A stretch of DNA of 64,000 nt, from contig OY754984.1 in NCBI GenBank assembly GCA_963576475.1, positions 17,374,775 to 17,438,774 of the forward strand, given 5' to 3'. The stretch is from Molanna angustata. Its lineage: Eukaryota > Arthropoda > Insecta > Trichoptera > Molannidae. A model generated the notes under the pieces. That model saw only the letters and a program-made list of their open reading frames with translations. It had not been told where the DNA came from and searched no databases. Of the stretch, positions 23,854 to 35,627 are shown in pieces (positions within the stretch are counted from its first letter, which is position 1; every line of letters begins with the position of its first letter). The translations under genes and the position numbers were made by a program.

Positions 23854-24600
23854 ATATACCTACTGCTTTCTTGATTGAGAACCTGGTTTAACTCGACATA
23901 ATATATGCTAGATTTATGTTAGACATTGAGCGCCATGACATGATATGGCTGTTTTTTTTGCTGTTATTTTCCTTATATTATTCTCAAGTCTTCCACTTTG
24001 CTTTATTTTTATTTCATTTTATTCGGAAAACATACAGAAAATATAATAATAATAAAAACAAAAATGATAATACAATTTCATGCGTGAGTGACATGTTTTC
24101 ACTTATATAAAAAGTAGTACCTAATACCTAAACATATTTTTTTATTAATTTTATTTGTTATTTATTTCTTTTTCTTTCATTGTCATTGGGCGGGTACATT
24201 CGAAAGACGAGGAGAAAAGGAACATCAAATATGAAATTGGCTAAAATTTGAAATTTTTATAGCAAAAGTAAAAGGAACAAGCAATTAGAAAAAAAAATTC
24301 ATATTACTATCTTATGTTATTAACAAAATAATTCTGTCTACATTCTAATTGGTATACCCACAGACACGCTGTGCCTTGAAGAATTTGTGTGGGCACGGTT
24401 GCTTTGTTTTGATATTATGTGAATTGTGTTTTAATTTACTATGTACCAAATCGTAAATAAATAAAAAAATCATAAAATTCATAGCTTTTCTTTTTAAAGA
24501 CAAGCTTTTCTTTATATCAATGTATAGGTACAGATATGCAGGATAAAACTACGTTTCAAATTATTCTTGAATGTCATTCCTTCTGCGTCCATGTTCCTTT
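23854..24600. other. AT-rich, nothing recognised
   Basis: The 64-aa frame at 23916-24110 is hydrophobic and Asn/Lys rich and looks like chance. Confidence 0.4.
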
Positions 24601-24639
24601 CCTTAATGCTTAACTGGCAGAGGGCGACCCCGCCAGGAG

Positions 24640-24775
24640 TATCTTAACAGGACACGAAGTGTATATCCTACAATGAGTTGAAGAGAGTCGCTGAATATCG
24701 AGCAGAGTAGAGGAAGATATGCATCACTTTGCTGACAACCAATACCCAAGATCGAAACCAAGGAAGATTGCTATG
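24640..24775 (+). pseudogene. LINE C-terminal tail (NELKRVAE type)
   Basis: The plus strand reads CISYNELKRVAEYRAE, a stop, then RKICITLLTTNTQDRNQGRLL. This resembles the last residues of RTE-like polymerases (ELKR.AEDR.EWR). A related tail lies inverted at 60190-60370. Confidence 0.55.
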
Positions 24776-24939
24776 ATCAATGTATTTGATTTTGTACTTA
24801 ATTTTTCATATCGTGTACAAGAACCGAACGCTATCGTATATATTGTATATTCTTGAGGTTTTCTGTTGCTTGGGTTGTAAACAATAATTTATTAATATGT
24901 CGTTGTAACAAGAACATTGGTATCAACATATACATATTC

Positions 24940-25145
24940 ACAACCACCGTGGAATAGTTGGAAAGCCGTTCGGTTTCTGTGCGGGCGTCCTGGGTCCGAT
25001 TCCCAGCAGAGGAGAAATTTATTTAAACTCATTTCTCACGCAAATATTGCTTCTCTGGACTGGAAACACTGGTTAGTTGGAAGAAATTGCCTACGGCAAT
25101 AAACTCGCTACTTGCGCAGGGTGCAAGGAAGTAGAAGAAGTTTGA
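24940..25145 (+). mobile_element. tRNA-derived SINE
   Basis: A tRNA-like head contains an A-box-like GGAAAGCCGTTCGG near 24960 and a good B box GGGTCCGATTCCCA at 24992-25005. An unrelated body follows (CTCTGGACTGGAAACACTGG). The head is transcribed by RNA polymerase III in such elements. It has the same general design as 61640-61860. Confidence 0.6.
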
Positions 25146-26280
25146 TTTCAAAATGCCATATTTGAGTTTATATATTTTTTTTTATTAATATTACATATTA
25201 TTATACCAAAATTTACATAATTTTATATTAGCAACATAAAAAATAAATTGGTTTGGTTTGGACCACCTCAATAGGCCAGGCCTAAGTCATTGTAAACTGT
25301 TATATAGAATTCTTGTGTAGCCCATGGTCCACTTATTGAGTCCTATGTTTATAGTAGATTTGTCGTGTATGTTGTTATAAATTGAGAATTTGCTGACAAT
25401 AGTTAATCCCTTTGTTATATAACGATGTTTGTATTGTATGTTTAAGTCATGTATTTTCTATTAAATGTATGTTCTTTATATCTTTTGCAACTAAATTTAG
25501 AATCTTTGGAGCCAACTATTGATAATGTATTTGTCCGTATGTAGTGTTTGTCTTCGTAGTGATTAGTTGATGTCTGTATCTTGTATCGTGAGAATGTTGA
25601 GCAGTGATATGGTTTTTCTTATCATTTTTAAAGTGAATAAGAATTTGTTTAATATATGTTGAGTTGTGCTGTAGTTAGTACGTTAAAGTCTTTAAATAGT
25701 TGAATGATCGGGAAATGGAAAGGTTTTTTAATAATCACTTTAATGAGAACTTTCTGAGCCTTAAATAGAGGATCCATATTTGTTTTACATTTTCCATATA
25801 AAACGCACCATCTAATTTAGTTATTAATATCCTTCATTTAGATGATTTAAACCGGCATCTTCGCAGTCGCTTAAAAAACAACAGGCAATAAATAAAAATA
25901 AAAGACACAATATTTTAAACAAAATTAATTTCCACCGTTTTGGTATATTAGCAAAGTGACACCCTTACAGTGTACAAGACTTGGCGTCGCATTTTAGTAG
26001 TTTTGTGGGTAGCAAAGATAATATTAATAGCGGACTCGTGAAAGTTTTTTTTTAACCACCCCCATGAAGAAGCTTCCTATTTCTTCCTCATCACGCGTCT
26101 ACCTCATCCTTCTTCTGACAACCCATACTCTTCTACTCTGGGATAATCCATCATTCCACTACTCTTGCGTTTTACCCGTTTAATCCTATCGCAAGACGTC
26201 TAACTTGCCACATTTTTCTTTCACCCCTCACAGTCGGCGTTGCTGTCTATAAGTGAAAAATTATATATTATATTTTTCAG
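25146..26280. other. AT-rich, nothing recognised
   Basis: No coding or repeat signal was found except a pyrimidine-rich stretch (26060-26220) leading to the candidate splice acceptor at 26280. Confidence 0.4.
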
Positions 26281-26391
26281 GGTTTCCATATGGATGATAA
26301 ATAACCGAACAGGCACGGTGTGTTTTGTTATACTGAAGAGTTGCGTATGGAGGCAATTTGTTGTAGATATAATGAAACTCAAGGTTTATAG
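26281..26391 (+). other. Candidate host exon, 111 bp
   Basis: TATATTTTTCAG ends at 26280 and GTACGT starts at 26392, a good acceptor and donor. The 111 bp between them are open in one frame (SIWMINNRTGTVCFVILKSC). The length is a multiple of 3. No family is recognised, and a chance match to splice consensus is quite possible in AT-rich DNA. Confidence 0.25.
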
Positions 26392-26881
26392 GTACGTGCG
26401 TTTAAAGAACATACAAATAATATAAGAGGGGGCTAGTAACAAAGATACAAACAAAAAGAGATAGCTTTAACTACATATGTAAGCAATGGTGAAATAATGA
26501 AATTATATTTATTGCAATGAAATAACTTATATTTACTTTGTATGTCTGCTATGTATGAATAAGCTTATATTACCTTTGTATGAATAAGCTTATATTACAT
26601 TTAATTATTTTGTGTCTTATATCTACTCTATGTTTTTGGATAGAAATAAAATAAAATAAATAAACAAGTCAAGCAAAAAAAATGAGGACCCATTTTCAAA
26701 TTCTTCTTTAGGTTGAAATGAAAAATAAAAAAAATATTTCACGTCAATCCGTAGATTGTTTATATTCATACTGCCATAGCCAATATCAAACAAATATTGT
26801 CACACGCAGTTATTTTATACACAAAATTAATTTAAATAGAGACAAAAATAATTTATGGAAAAACAATTATAAAAAAATACT

Positions 26882-27005
26882 AAAAATAAGTAACAACACA
26901 ATTTTTTAACTTATTTCCACAAATTTTTATAGTAAATTATCCACTATTTTTTATAATAATAAATTAGTGGATAAATGTTAAAAATTTGTGTTGTTACTTA
27001 TTTTT
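26882..27005. repeat. Foldback hairpin, ~124 bp
   Basis: AAAAATAAGTAACAACACAA at 26882 is mirrored by TTGTGTTGTTACTTATTTTT ending at 27005. Inner TTATCCACTA and TAGTGGATAA also pair. It is probably a short MITE. Confidence 0.75.
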
Positions 27006-27135
27006 AAGTAATTTAATATAATTGATAATGGAATTCCATCACGAATTAGAAGTCGAAAAATTAGAAACTACTGTGAAACGATATAAGAGGTACTTAAATA
27101 TAACACTACGTTTATATGAAATACTAAGGTTTATA

Positions 27136-27225
27136 GAGCTTCTGTCAGGTATTTAGTTAATGATCCATTTGATGTTCCTTGGTGAACGCGGTCGTAAGAA
27201 TCAAACTCATAAATCTCAGCTAGGG
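27136..27225 (-). repeat. 90-bp segment shared with 34315-34404
   Basis: The reverse complement matches 34315-34404 at all but one of 90 positions and homology stops at both ends. It reads open in one frame (AEIYEFDSYDRVHQGTSNGS on the minus strand). In both loci it abuts a MITE. Its identity is unknown. Confidence 0.8.
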
Positions 27226-27231
27226 TTTTTT

Positions 27232-27650
27232 TTAACAGATTTTTAATTATCTCAATAGAGATGAAGTTGGAATATTTATTGTAGGAGAACCGGGAAATCA
27301 AGGCACCTACAGGGCTTACGACCTGTCATCGGCTGGTTTACGTGATCACTATATGCGCTTGCGCAACGTTCACCAATTATGCCTTTTTAATGAGATCCCT
27401 ATCAATTCAATTTTGAAAGTTCTATATATTGTAATACTGAAATTCTTTTCGCTTGAAAATAAGGAATTTTTACTACAGCCATCTATGGGTGAAATTATGA
27501 ACAACAATCTTATTATTTTTTATTTATTTTGTTGTAACGCCATCTATTGAGAGAATTGGTTTTTTGTAAATAATGAAAGCTACAATTCTTATATCTCCTA
27601 CAATAAATATTCCAACTTCGTCTCTATTGAGATAATTAAAAATCTGTTAA
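27232..27650. mobile_element. Long-TIR MITE, 419 bp
   Basis: Terminal inverted repeats of about 56 bp (27232-27287 and 27595-27650; TTAACAGATTTTTAATTATC at the left) differ at one or two positions. The interior shares GGCTTACGACCTGTCATCGG and TATGCGCTTGCG with 7022-7150 and 28084-28195. No ORF of note. I could not identify a clear TSD. Confidence 0.85.
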
Positions 27651-28083
27651 AAAATATCTTTGACTCCCGACAGGGAAAAAAATCCAATGTTTGCGCATAT
27701 GCATTTAATAAAAATATTCAAATACTAAAGTGTTCAATTTCATCCAAATATCAAATAAATCAAGTTGGAATCGTAATTGGTAATACACAAATTCTAAAAG
27801 TTCCATTACAGGCGGACAGGTGAAGTAAAATTTAAGTGTGTAAGTACTAAAATAATTTTGAATTATTGTAGTTACCATTGTTGGTACTATCTCAGAACAT
27901 GTATTCCGCCTAGTGAGAATTTCTACAAATTGTATAATTTGTAGTAGGTAGGTACCTGGCATTGAAATGTATTTAGGTAAGTACTTTAAGTAAGTTTGGG
28001 TAATATCAGAAAGAACTTTTTAAACTACATAATATATTGTTGTGCTAGATTTTACTTCTCTAGCCTAAAACAATATATAGAGT

Positions 28084-28195
28084 TGTTTATTTTTGGACAA
28101 ACTTTTTGCCATCTCAATAGAGACGAAGTTAAAATATTATAGAATAACCAGGAACTCAAGCCACGTACTGTCATCGGCTGGTTTCCCACCACACA
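28084..28195. mobile_element. Partial copy of the long-TIR MITE
   Basis: CCATCTCAATAGAGACGAAG followed by a shortened interior (CTGTCATCGGCTGGTTTCCC) matches the left part of 27232-27650. Confidence 0.6.
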
Positions 28196-30110
28196 AAAAA
28201 AAATACTATAAGTACGTAGTTGGGTACCTTAAATCATTATTGTGACAATAATATTATTCCACAGCAAAAAAAAGGCACACATAACTGGTACAATTATTTA
28301 CGTATATCTATATACATACAAATGGATTTACGTATATTCGTATGTGTCCGATGAATTCCTAAACCAACCATCCGATTTCGATGAAACTTTGGGAATTTGT
28401 TCAGCTCATTCAGGAGAAGATTTATGCATTGTAATTTATTTATTCGATATCTCAAAAAAACATTGAAAAAAAAAGTTGGTGTTGAATTGATATTTAGTGG
28501 GTTTGTTCAGCAAAAATCCTATAAACCTACCCATACATAAAATGGTATATTATATAAAACTGGAATAACGCTAAAGGTTCAAGTACCTATATTTGTTTGA
28601 ATAATTAAATAAAATTTAAATGAATGAATGAATAGGGACGGAATGGACTGTAGGGATGGAAGGGAAAAAATACGGAATTATAATTAGCGAATCCAGATAA
28701 GAATGTTAAGTGATAAAAAGGAAACATACCGAACAACCATTTTTATATATTTGGAGGTAAATAATTAACAGGCAGGACAACGTCTGCCGGTTTTTACTAG
28801 TATTTTATACACTCGCATTCCTAACCAAAATATTAAAAGCAGGTACCTACAAATAACTTAATTCTTAGCTCAACCAATTATCACTCGAGCGAAAACAAAG
28901 TTTGGTGATAACGGTTTTAAAATGTATATCAACGGGTTCCTACAATTTTACCTACGTTAAAAGTGGCTATCTCGAATCTCTCATACTTTATCTCACGTTA
29001 AACGTCCAATCTCTCGCAAGTTTACTCATTAAAAAGTTGTATGACTTTTGAACAATTCTAACGAGACGTACTATTTTAATTCTGCATTTTTTTCCAAATC
29101 GCCCCATTATTTGAAGATTTGCACAATTTAACTCCGAATATAATTATTCAAATGATAATCGGAGCTTCGGAGTAGTCCCCATACCAGAAAAACTCACAGA
29201 GAGCCGACTCAGATGGTATGAGCATGTATTGAAATATTTTGTGCGCTTAACCAAACAGTACAGTCATAAATAGATTTACTTTTATTACTGATAGCAAAGG
29301 TTTGGCTAAAAACGCAGGTAGCCAGTTCGGTGGTCACATTTTTTTATTCAGTGAAACTAGAAAGGAAAGGACGTCCACTATGCACGTGATGGGGTAGATG
29401 AAAAAGCATCATGGATAGAGCCCAAATATACCACCCCAGTGGCGGAATTACTTGTAGAAGCCGAAAATCTTGGCTTGCCTTAATTCAAGACCTATAACTT
29501 TTTTTAATTGTTTTATTGCAACCATACTACAAGATTGTAAATCGAATGTACCTATACGATGCTTTACAGGGCCACAAATTTAGATACTATTTTTGGCATG
29601 TGACTTAAAAAATATATTCATCATAGCCACAAATTAGGAATAACGATGATAAAAAACCTTAAATTTTTGATATTCCCAATTAACTTTCAGGGTTACACAG
29701 TCCGAATGTTCTAGGCACGCTCCTGCCAAATACTTGCCCCAACAAGAAAGGACAGATCCTCCTGCCGCATGTAGGCACTACATGGATACACAACCTCTGG
29801 ATTCTCAATAATATTTATATTTCTTATAATTCGTTTCTATTATTGTATAATTTAAAATCAGATTTTCTCTCTTCATCATCATCGCTAAACTTTATATTCA
29901 TCACACATATTTACCATACTGTTTTTTTTTGCCAGTTTTCTTCATCAGTTCTTTTTGGCAATACTAATCGAACTGACAGAACTTTACAAAAAAAAATAAT
30001 AATGTAACAAGGTTGTGTACCAATATTTAAATTATATTTATACTCTGGTCACATTCATTTCCGTGCACTCTGACGATGATCTTCAACAGATCGATATGGT
30101 CAGTGCCAGT
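28196..30110. other. Nearly 2 kb with nothing recognised
   Basis: AT-rich sequence. The small frames at 28242-28466 and 27705-27962 show no family features. Confidence 0.4.
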
Positions 30111-30116
30111 TCTTAA

Positions 30117-30411
30117 TTAAATAGTGAAACTTAAAAGGAATGACTGGATACGCAGTCAGACCAAACTGTCCGATGTGGTTGAGAGAATAGCCATGCAGAA
30201 GTGGAGATGGGCAGGACACCTATCAAGAATGACCGACAATAGATGGACGAAAAGACTGGTGGAGTGGAGACCGAGAGGCGACAAGAGATGATGGACGACA
30301 TAAAAAGATTTGTTGGACCACAGTGGATGGGAGTCGCACAGGAACGGGAGGAGTGGAGAAGGAGAGGGGAGGCCTATGTCCTGCAGGCTGATGATGATGA
30401 TGATGATGAGT
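30117..30411 (+). pseudogene. RTE-like LINE 3' end with (GAT)n tail
   Basis: The plus strand reads SQTKLSDVVERIAMQKWRWA followed by GHLSRMTDNRWTKRLVEWRP, then frameshifts. It ends in GAAGGAGAGGGGAGGCCTAT and a GATGATGAT run. The WRWAGH(L/I) and EWRP motifs plus a trinucleotide tail are typical of RTE-clade LINEs. Confidence 0.8.
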
Positions 30412-30433
30412 GAAACTTAAACAAATTAGTGTT

Positions 30434-30526
30434 TTCTACATTATTTTTTTATTCTGCGCGATAGGCCTATTTCGTCTTGTTAAGGCGAAATAGGCCTATC
30501 GCGCAGAATAAAAAATTAATGTAGAA
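30434..30526. repeat. Near-perfect hairpin, 93 bp
   Basis: ATTCTGCGCGATAGGCCTAT and TTCG pair perfectly with the downstream arm around an 11-nt loop. With outer bases, about 41 of 41 positions pair with one mismatch. This stem is unusually GC-rich for the region. Confidence 0.85.
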
Positions 30527-31237
30527 TCAAAAAGTCTTTACTTTTAATTATAGATATAACTTATAATGGAATTCTACCAAATAAAAACTTCGTCGACAAT
30601 TAAAATAAGTGTTTTCATTTTTATACCGAGTATAACGGAGTTTCACCACGAATTATCCGTCAACAAAATTAACAAGTTATTTAATATTGTAACAGTTAAT
30701 TATCTATAATTTGAAGTCAATTAAATGTGTCGTGTTATCGTTAGTTACCTCTTTCATTCCATCGATATAAACATTCCCTAAGCAAAAAAATACCATCTAA
30801 ACATTTATGTGTTTCAAACACACCTGTCGCTAGGTACGTACCCTTCAATACTTCGTTTAACCGTGATAACGATTGATGGTGTGCTAACCCTATCAAATTT
30901 TGACAACCTCCCAGTTCATACACAAAACGTATTTTACATGGAAATAATTGTGAAAAAATAATAAAATCTAAAGAGAGAAAGACAAAAATTGCTTGTGTTG
31001 AAGAACCGATAACATTTGATCAATCGAGCGAGAAATAACTGTGTTATCGAAACATAAGTATTTTGCGCAAATATAATATTAAAGTTAATCGAATTCAAAT
31101 TGAGTTTCTACTTCATTGCTTTCAAAAAACATTCATATGTTATTTTGAAAAAGAATGCAAGATTTATATCATAATTTTGGCGCATGTAACAAAATTTATT
31201 ACATATGTATAATGTAGGTACAAAGCAAAATTACCTA
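30527..31237. other. No recognisable feature
   Basis: AT-rich, with no convincing ORF. Confidence 0.4.
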
Positions 31238-32182
31238 GGCCCAGTATTTCAGTCGGCCCTTAGGAGTTTAACTCAAGTTTAACAAAAATATTGCGTATTT
31301 CAGTACCTAATCTTCCCTTAAATACGTCACTAAACGACAAATATTTAACTCAACGTTTCTGGCGGATCGCGTGTCTTAATCTTGAGTTAAGTATTGTTTC
31401 TAGACTTTTTCGCCAGGTGGCGTACTAATCGCCGCACGCTTTAATGTTTTATTTCATTTTATACTACAAATAACTATGCATAATAATTATAATCATGATT
31501 TATTTTTGTTTTTAAAATAAAAGACTTGATATAGAAGTGGTTCATGTATTTAATATTTTTTTTTTTACATAATTATAATGTATTGCCCGACAACAAACGA
31601 AATAAACTGTCAGCCATAATGAATCGTCACGCACGCAACTTTATTTTTGCGATGTTTTTTCATCCCACTATTTAAATTGATCCATCCTGTTTCTATATAT
31701 ATAATGTGTATTCTTAAATTTTCTACATAAGACACTATTTTACCATTATCACTTAGTTCCATATCCATCTGTAAAATGTACATACATTTTGCATTGAAGT
31801 ACTACGTACCTACATACGTAGTACATATTCAATGACATTTTTTCACTACAATGTTTGATTTTATAAAAAAAACATCGATCGGTATAAAAAATTGAAAAAG
31901 TAACATGCTGTGTAATGAAACAAATAAAATAATGCGTTGTTATAATAATAAAATAATATATAGTCACAGCTTCGCGTCACGTATCATTTAAGGTTATTAC
32001 AATTTTGACAGATGCGTTATAGGCAATAACCATAGAAAAACGTAAAATATATCTATAGTTGAAGATGACGTAACTGACGTTTCATTTTGCACTGAAATAC
32101 GCGAATGAAATTTAATCTTCCCTAAACTTTTAACTTGGATTACCAAATCCAACGATTTAAGGGCCAACTGATATCTCGGGCC
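31238..32182 (-). mobile_element. ~943-bp DNA transposon family, copy B (TSD CTA)
   Basis: Inverted relative to copies A and C. It starts GGCCCAGTATTTCAGTCGGC and ends GGGCCAACTGATATCTCGGG plus CC. CTA flanks both ends. The 72-aa frame inside is low-complexity and not a transposase. Confidence 0.88.
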
Positions 32183-32330
32183 CTAATCACCAAAATTTCC
32201 ACTAAGCATTGCCTGTATATGGGTATACAATGTATATAAAAATACATTTTTATACGTCAGTGAGTATGTGTTTATTTATAAAATACATGTTTATTGACAG
32301 ATATTAAATAAAATAATTATTCACTGTTAT

Positions 32331-32471
32331 TCAGGGGGGCAAATCTGGCCAACAGGCGGAATCAAAACCATTCATGCTTACCCATATCATGGATATTATT
32401 ATCTTATGGAGTTCTATTTTATCTTTAGACAATATAGTTTTATAATAACTTAACCAGACTTGCCCCCCTGA
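32331..32471. mobile_element. GGGGGGCAA-type MITE, 141 bp, copy 1
   Basis: TIRs TCAGGGGGGCAAATCTGG and CCAGACTTGCCCCCCTGA enclose the words ATCATGGATATTATTATC and GGAGTTCTAT. Related copies are at 53966-54144 and, split by LINEs, at 54900-59868. Confidence 0.8.
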
Positions 32472-32521
32472 TTTACTATCGTTTAACGCAAAATGCTTAT
32501 TGAACTATTTTTTTAAACAAA

Positions 32522-32646
32522 AAATGAATATGTCCTTGTTAAACAAGTGCATATACATATTTCTACGTACTCTAAAATAAGCATAAATGCTTGTGCTATA
32601 AGAGAACGAAATCGGTCGGGCTAACCGCTCTGCAATCGACCCATCT
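32522..32646 (-). mobile_element. tRNA-Thr-derived SINE, deleted copy
   Basis: On the minus strand it reads GCAGAGCGGTTAGCCCGACC, then ATTTCGTTCTC, ATAGCACAAGCATTTATGCT and TTGTTTAACAAGGACATATT. It matches the SINE at 49509 but lacks about 40 bp covering the anticodon and B-box region. Confidence 0.7.
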
Positions 32647-32851
32647 AAACAAAATTAAATCTAATCTAAATTAAATCTTAACTTATCTAAACTAATCTTT
32701 ATTTAATTTAAATAATTGCTGTCGTAAACGAAACTCGTTAAATATTGAACGATGACCATTAAGCAGGTTGCAGATCAAAGGTTAAGCTAAGTTAGTTTAG
32801 CTTAGCTGACATAGCTGAGGTCGTTTTTCGGCTCGCAAGTGTACATATATT

Positions 32852-33420
32852 ATGAACCTGATGAAAGAAAATGAGCGAACTGATAGACTCACCAGGAATG
32901 GTACGAGAGAGCATCTGATAGGACCAGAGCCATTCTGCGGCCTAGGAAATTCATATTTCCAGACAGAAGTAAAGAGAATTACGGAGAAAGTGAGATCTAG
33001 TTACTGGATTGAACTCCCGGGGCCAGGGCAGGCTAAGGACCTGCTCGGTAATTATGACCGAAAAAGGTCCAGATCATGTTTGAGCCTCGGCAGAAAAGCC
33101 CTAAAAACTTTGACAGGGTTCCTTACAGGCCAATGTAGACTTGGGGAACATCTGCGAAAAATAGGACTAGAAGAAGACGGCACATGCAGATTCCGTAGGG
33201 ATAGGGCGGAAACGCCATACGACCTCCTCGTGCAGTTTGATGCTGTGACACAAGTTAGAATGAGGACCTTGGGCAGGTCTCAAATGGACATTGGATCCAT
33301 ACCGTCATTGAATCTCCTGCGTGTCCTAAACTTACTAAGAGGGCTAGAACTCGAAGGGGTGCTGTAAAAGGAAACCCGGTAAACGACAAGGGGGAGCGGA
33401 AAAGATCCTAAGGATCGCAG
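32852..33420 (+). pseudogene. RNase H-type LINE polymerase C-terminus
   Basis: The plus-strand frame contains YWIELPGPGQAKDLLGNY, LKTLTGFLTGQCRLGEHL and RKIGLEEDGTCRF, the (L)TG(H/Q)C.L..HL..(M/I)G(L) and cysteine-motif region that follows RNase H in R1/LOA/I-type polymerases. The later cysteine and histidine positions are replaced (CRFRRDRAETPYDLLVQF), so the zinc site is broken. RT and endonuclease are missing. A (TAA)n-like end lies near 33440. Confidence 0.7.
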
Positions 33421-34132
33421 TGCATAAGAACACCCTCTAATAATAAATAAATCAGTCCTCTACAGATCCATCAGTCAACAATTAAGAAGTACTTACTATG
33501 TCTGTACGTATTACCGTCCCAATATAGTTTCGAGATATTCAAGTAGAAATTGAACTTAGGCGCTTTCATTATTCTTCGTAAATCTGTCAAACATGAACCT
33601 ACGCCATTCTTTGACACGGAAACAAGCAAACGGATTTACCTACCAATATATCGGCATAAATCTCCGATTTTTGTGTACCAAATTCAAATAAATGTATCAG
33701 GTTTTTTTTATTCATTCCATATTATCACATAGTCGAGATCGTCTGTGAAATTTCAATATGCTCTCAATACAAGACGTCTAAAGTGAATGGAATTTGAAAA
33801 AAAAAACAGTCGCCAAATATTATTTCGCGAAATAAATTTTGAATATACTCGAAACAAAATATTGCCTATTTTTTCGAATATATTGTGTATTTTCGTTTGT
33901 TGTACGTCATCGAGTCAAAACGAGAAGTGTATCCCTTATCGTCTCTGTAAGATTTACGTACCTATATAACTCGCTTCGTTTTGTTGTATATTCTGAATGA
34001 AAAAAAAAGAAAGAAATGATTTCTTATTTTCAAAGTGGAGATAATATTCGTGATAGCAATAAATGTATTTTAGCTGATTGAATTTAAATGTCAAATTTTA
34101 ATTGTTATTTTGTAGACAAAAAAAAACACTAT
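33421..34132. other. No recognisable feature
   Basis: AT-rich; small frames only. Confidence 0.4.
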
Positions 34133-34314
34133 GGCTGTGTTTCTGGAACAAAGATTAAAGTAAAAGTATAGTTAAAATACTTTGATTTCATAAAATTGTT
34201 CAAAACTTTTAGTGTTTCATTGAAATCTAATGCCGTCAAACTACGCATTTTTGAACGATTTCATGCAATCAAAGTATTTTAACTATACTATTACCGTTAC
34301 TTTTGTTGAAACAA
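34133..34314. mobile_element. Palindromic MITE, ~182 bp
   Basis: GTATAGTTAAAATACTTTGA at the left and TCAAAGTATTTTAACTATAC at the right are exact complements. Looser complementarity extends to GGCTGTGTTTC and GAAACAACCCT. It stops where the shared 90-bp segment starts. Confidence 0.75.
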
Positions 34315-34404
34315 CCCTAGCTGAGATTTATGAGTTTGATTCTTACGACCGCGTTCACCAAGGAACATCAAATGGATCATTATCTAAATACCTGACAGAA
34401 GCTC
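34315..34404 (+). repeat. 90-bp segment shared with 27136-27225
   Basis: 89 of 90 positions match the inverted copy. Here the open frame continues through a further 92 bp (to 34496), ending in NRLDFPIQFTIQ, while the other copy diverges at once. The 88-aa frame 34230-34496 begins inside the MITE, so its start is not meaningful. Confidence 0.8.
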
Positions 34405-34599
34405 AAATACTTGAGTGCATCACTCAAAATGAAATTACATTACAACAACAAAACTGTAATAGACTGGATTTCCCGATCCAGTTTACCATTCAATAATTTA
34501 TGTATAATTAATGAGTTATTATTTATAACACTATAATATGGAATGTCACTTCGTTTATTTGCCATGGTTTATCAATTCGAGGTTACAATCGTTATTAAT

Positions 34600-35020
34600 A
34601 TCTTCTTCTTCTTCTTCTTCTGCTTGTTCTAGTACTGGGTACTGTTTATTTTCGGATTCACTCCTGGGACGCGGATGTCCAGCTGTCCTTCCATCTCTTT
34701 GGCGGTCGTCCAGGGGGTCTGCTGGTTGACGGTATCTCATCTGCCGCTATTTTCACCACTCTCACTGAATCCGCTCTTTCGACGTGATCTCTCCAGTAAC
34801 GTCTTCTGTTTCTACCCCATCGCACGACATCCTCAGCATCGCAGATCCTCCGAATTTCGGTGTTTCTTACTCTGTCTCGGATGGTTAAACCTGCAATGGG
34901 GCGGAGAGTTTTCATCTCGGTGGTTCGCAAGAGACTCTTTGTTCTCGTGGTGTCGGCTCTGGTTTCGATGCTGTATGTCATTATTGGCCTTACGCAGGTC
35001 TTGTATATCTTCAATGAATG
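34600..35020 (-). pseudogene. RTE-like LINE polymerase C-terminus
   Basis: The minus strand gives KIYKTCVRPIMTYSIETRAD, KTLRPIAGLTIRDRVRN, WRDHVERADSVRVVKIAADE and RPPGRPPKRWKDSW. The LYKT..RP...Y..ET, LR.IAG and GRP.KRW.DSW words are typical of RTE-like ends. It finishes in a (GAA)n tract (34608-34621 on the plus strand is TTC-rich). The frame is open, but RT is missing. Confidence 0.8.
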
Positions 35021-35094
35021 AATGTTATTAATATCGCGAGTAGAAAAAACCCACCGACCCTATTGCCCAAGTATTTATACTTATTATTAGAGGA

Positions 35095-35250
35095 AGGGGA
35101 TTTCTGATTGTGGACGTGATGAGGAGGAATATTTGAATCATGTATTTTTTAACTGTCAAAAATTCCCAATCCGTGAACTATACTTTAAAATGAACCCACC
35201 AGTATTGAGACGCTCCTGTCATGCCTTAGTCCTCATACAATACGAATAAT
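35095..35250 (+). pseudogene. LINE C-terminal cysteine motif
   Basis: The plus strand reads SDCGRDEEEYLNHVFFNCQK, the CG..E...HVFF.C motif that ends RNase H-bearing LINE polymerases. Only this scrap remains. Confidence 0.6.
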
Positions 35251-35627
35251 TTGTAATTTTATCAATGTCAACAGTTTTAAGAATTTGGACTGTACAGTCG
35301 TACAGTCTTTGAATTGCATTACAAACAAAATTATGCTGTGTTTATGCCGAAGAACACCAATCTCTGGTGAACGGCAAAAAAGGGGCATTACTATGTACTA
35401 CAATACACCAAAGATACCTAGGCTCAACTCTTCTTAAGTTTCCTGTGCATAAGAATACGAACTCGAGTTTTTTTATTTATTTTACATGCACTGAATTTTC
35501 CTCATTATGTTATTGTACGCCATCTTTTCTCTTGAGAGAATGATAATTTATAAATGTACAAACTTATTATTTAATACATTTTTAATACATATACAAAAAT
35601 CGTACACAGGAGAAAATCACGGATCAG

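Noticed and set aside
34230..34496. 88-aa ORF as an intact small gene
   Set aside because: Its first third lies in the MITE at 34133-34314, so the start is not genuine; only the shared 90-bp segment is of interest.
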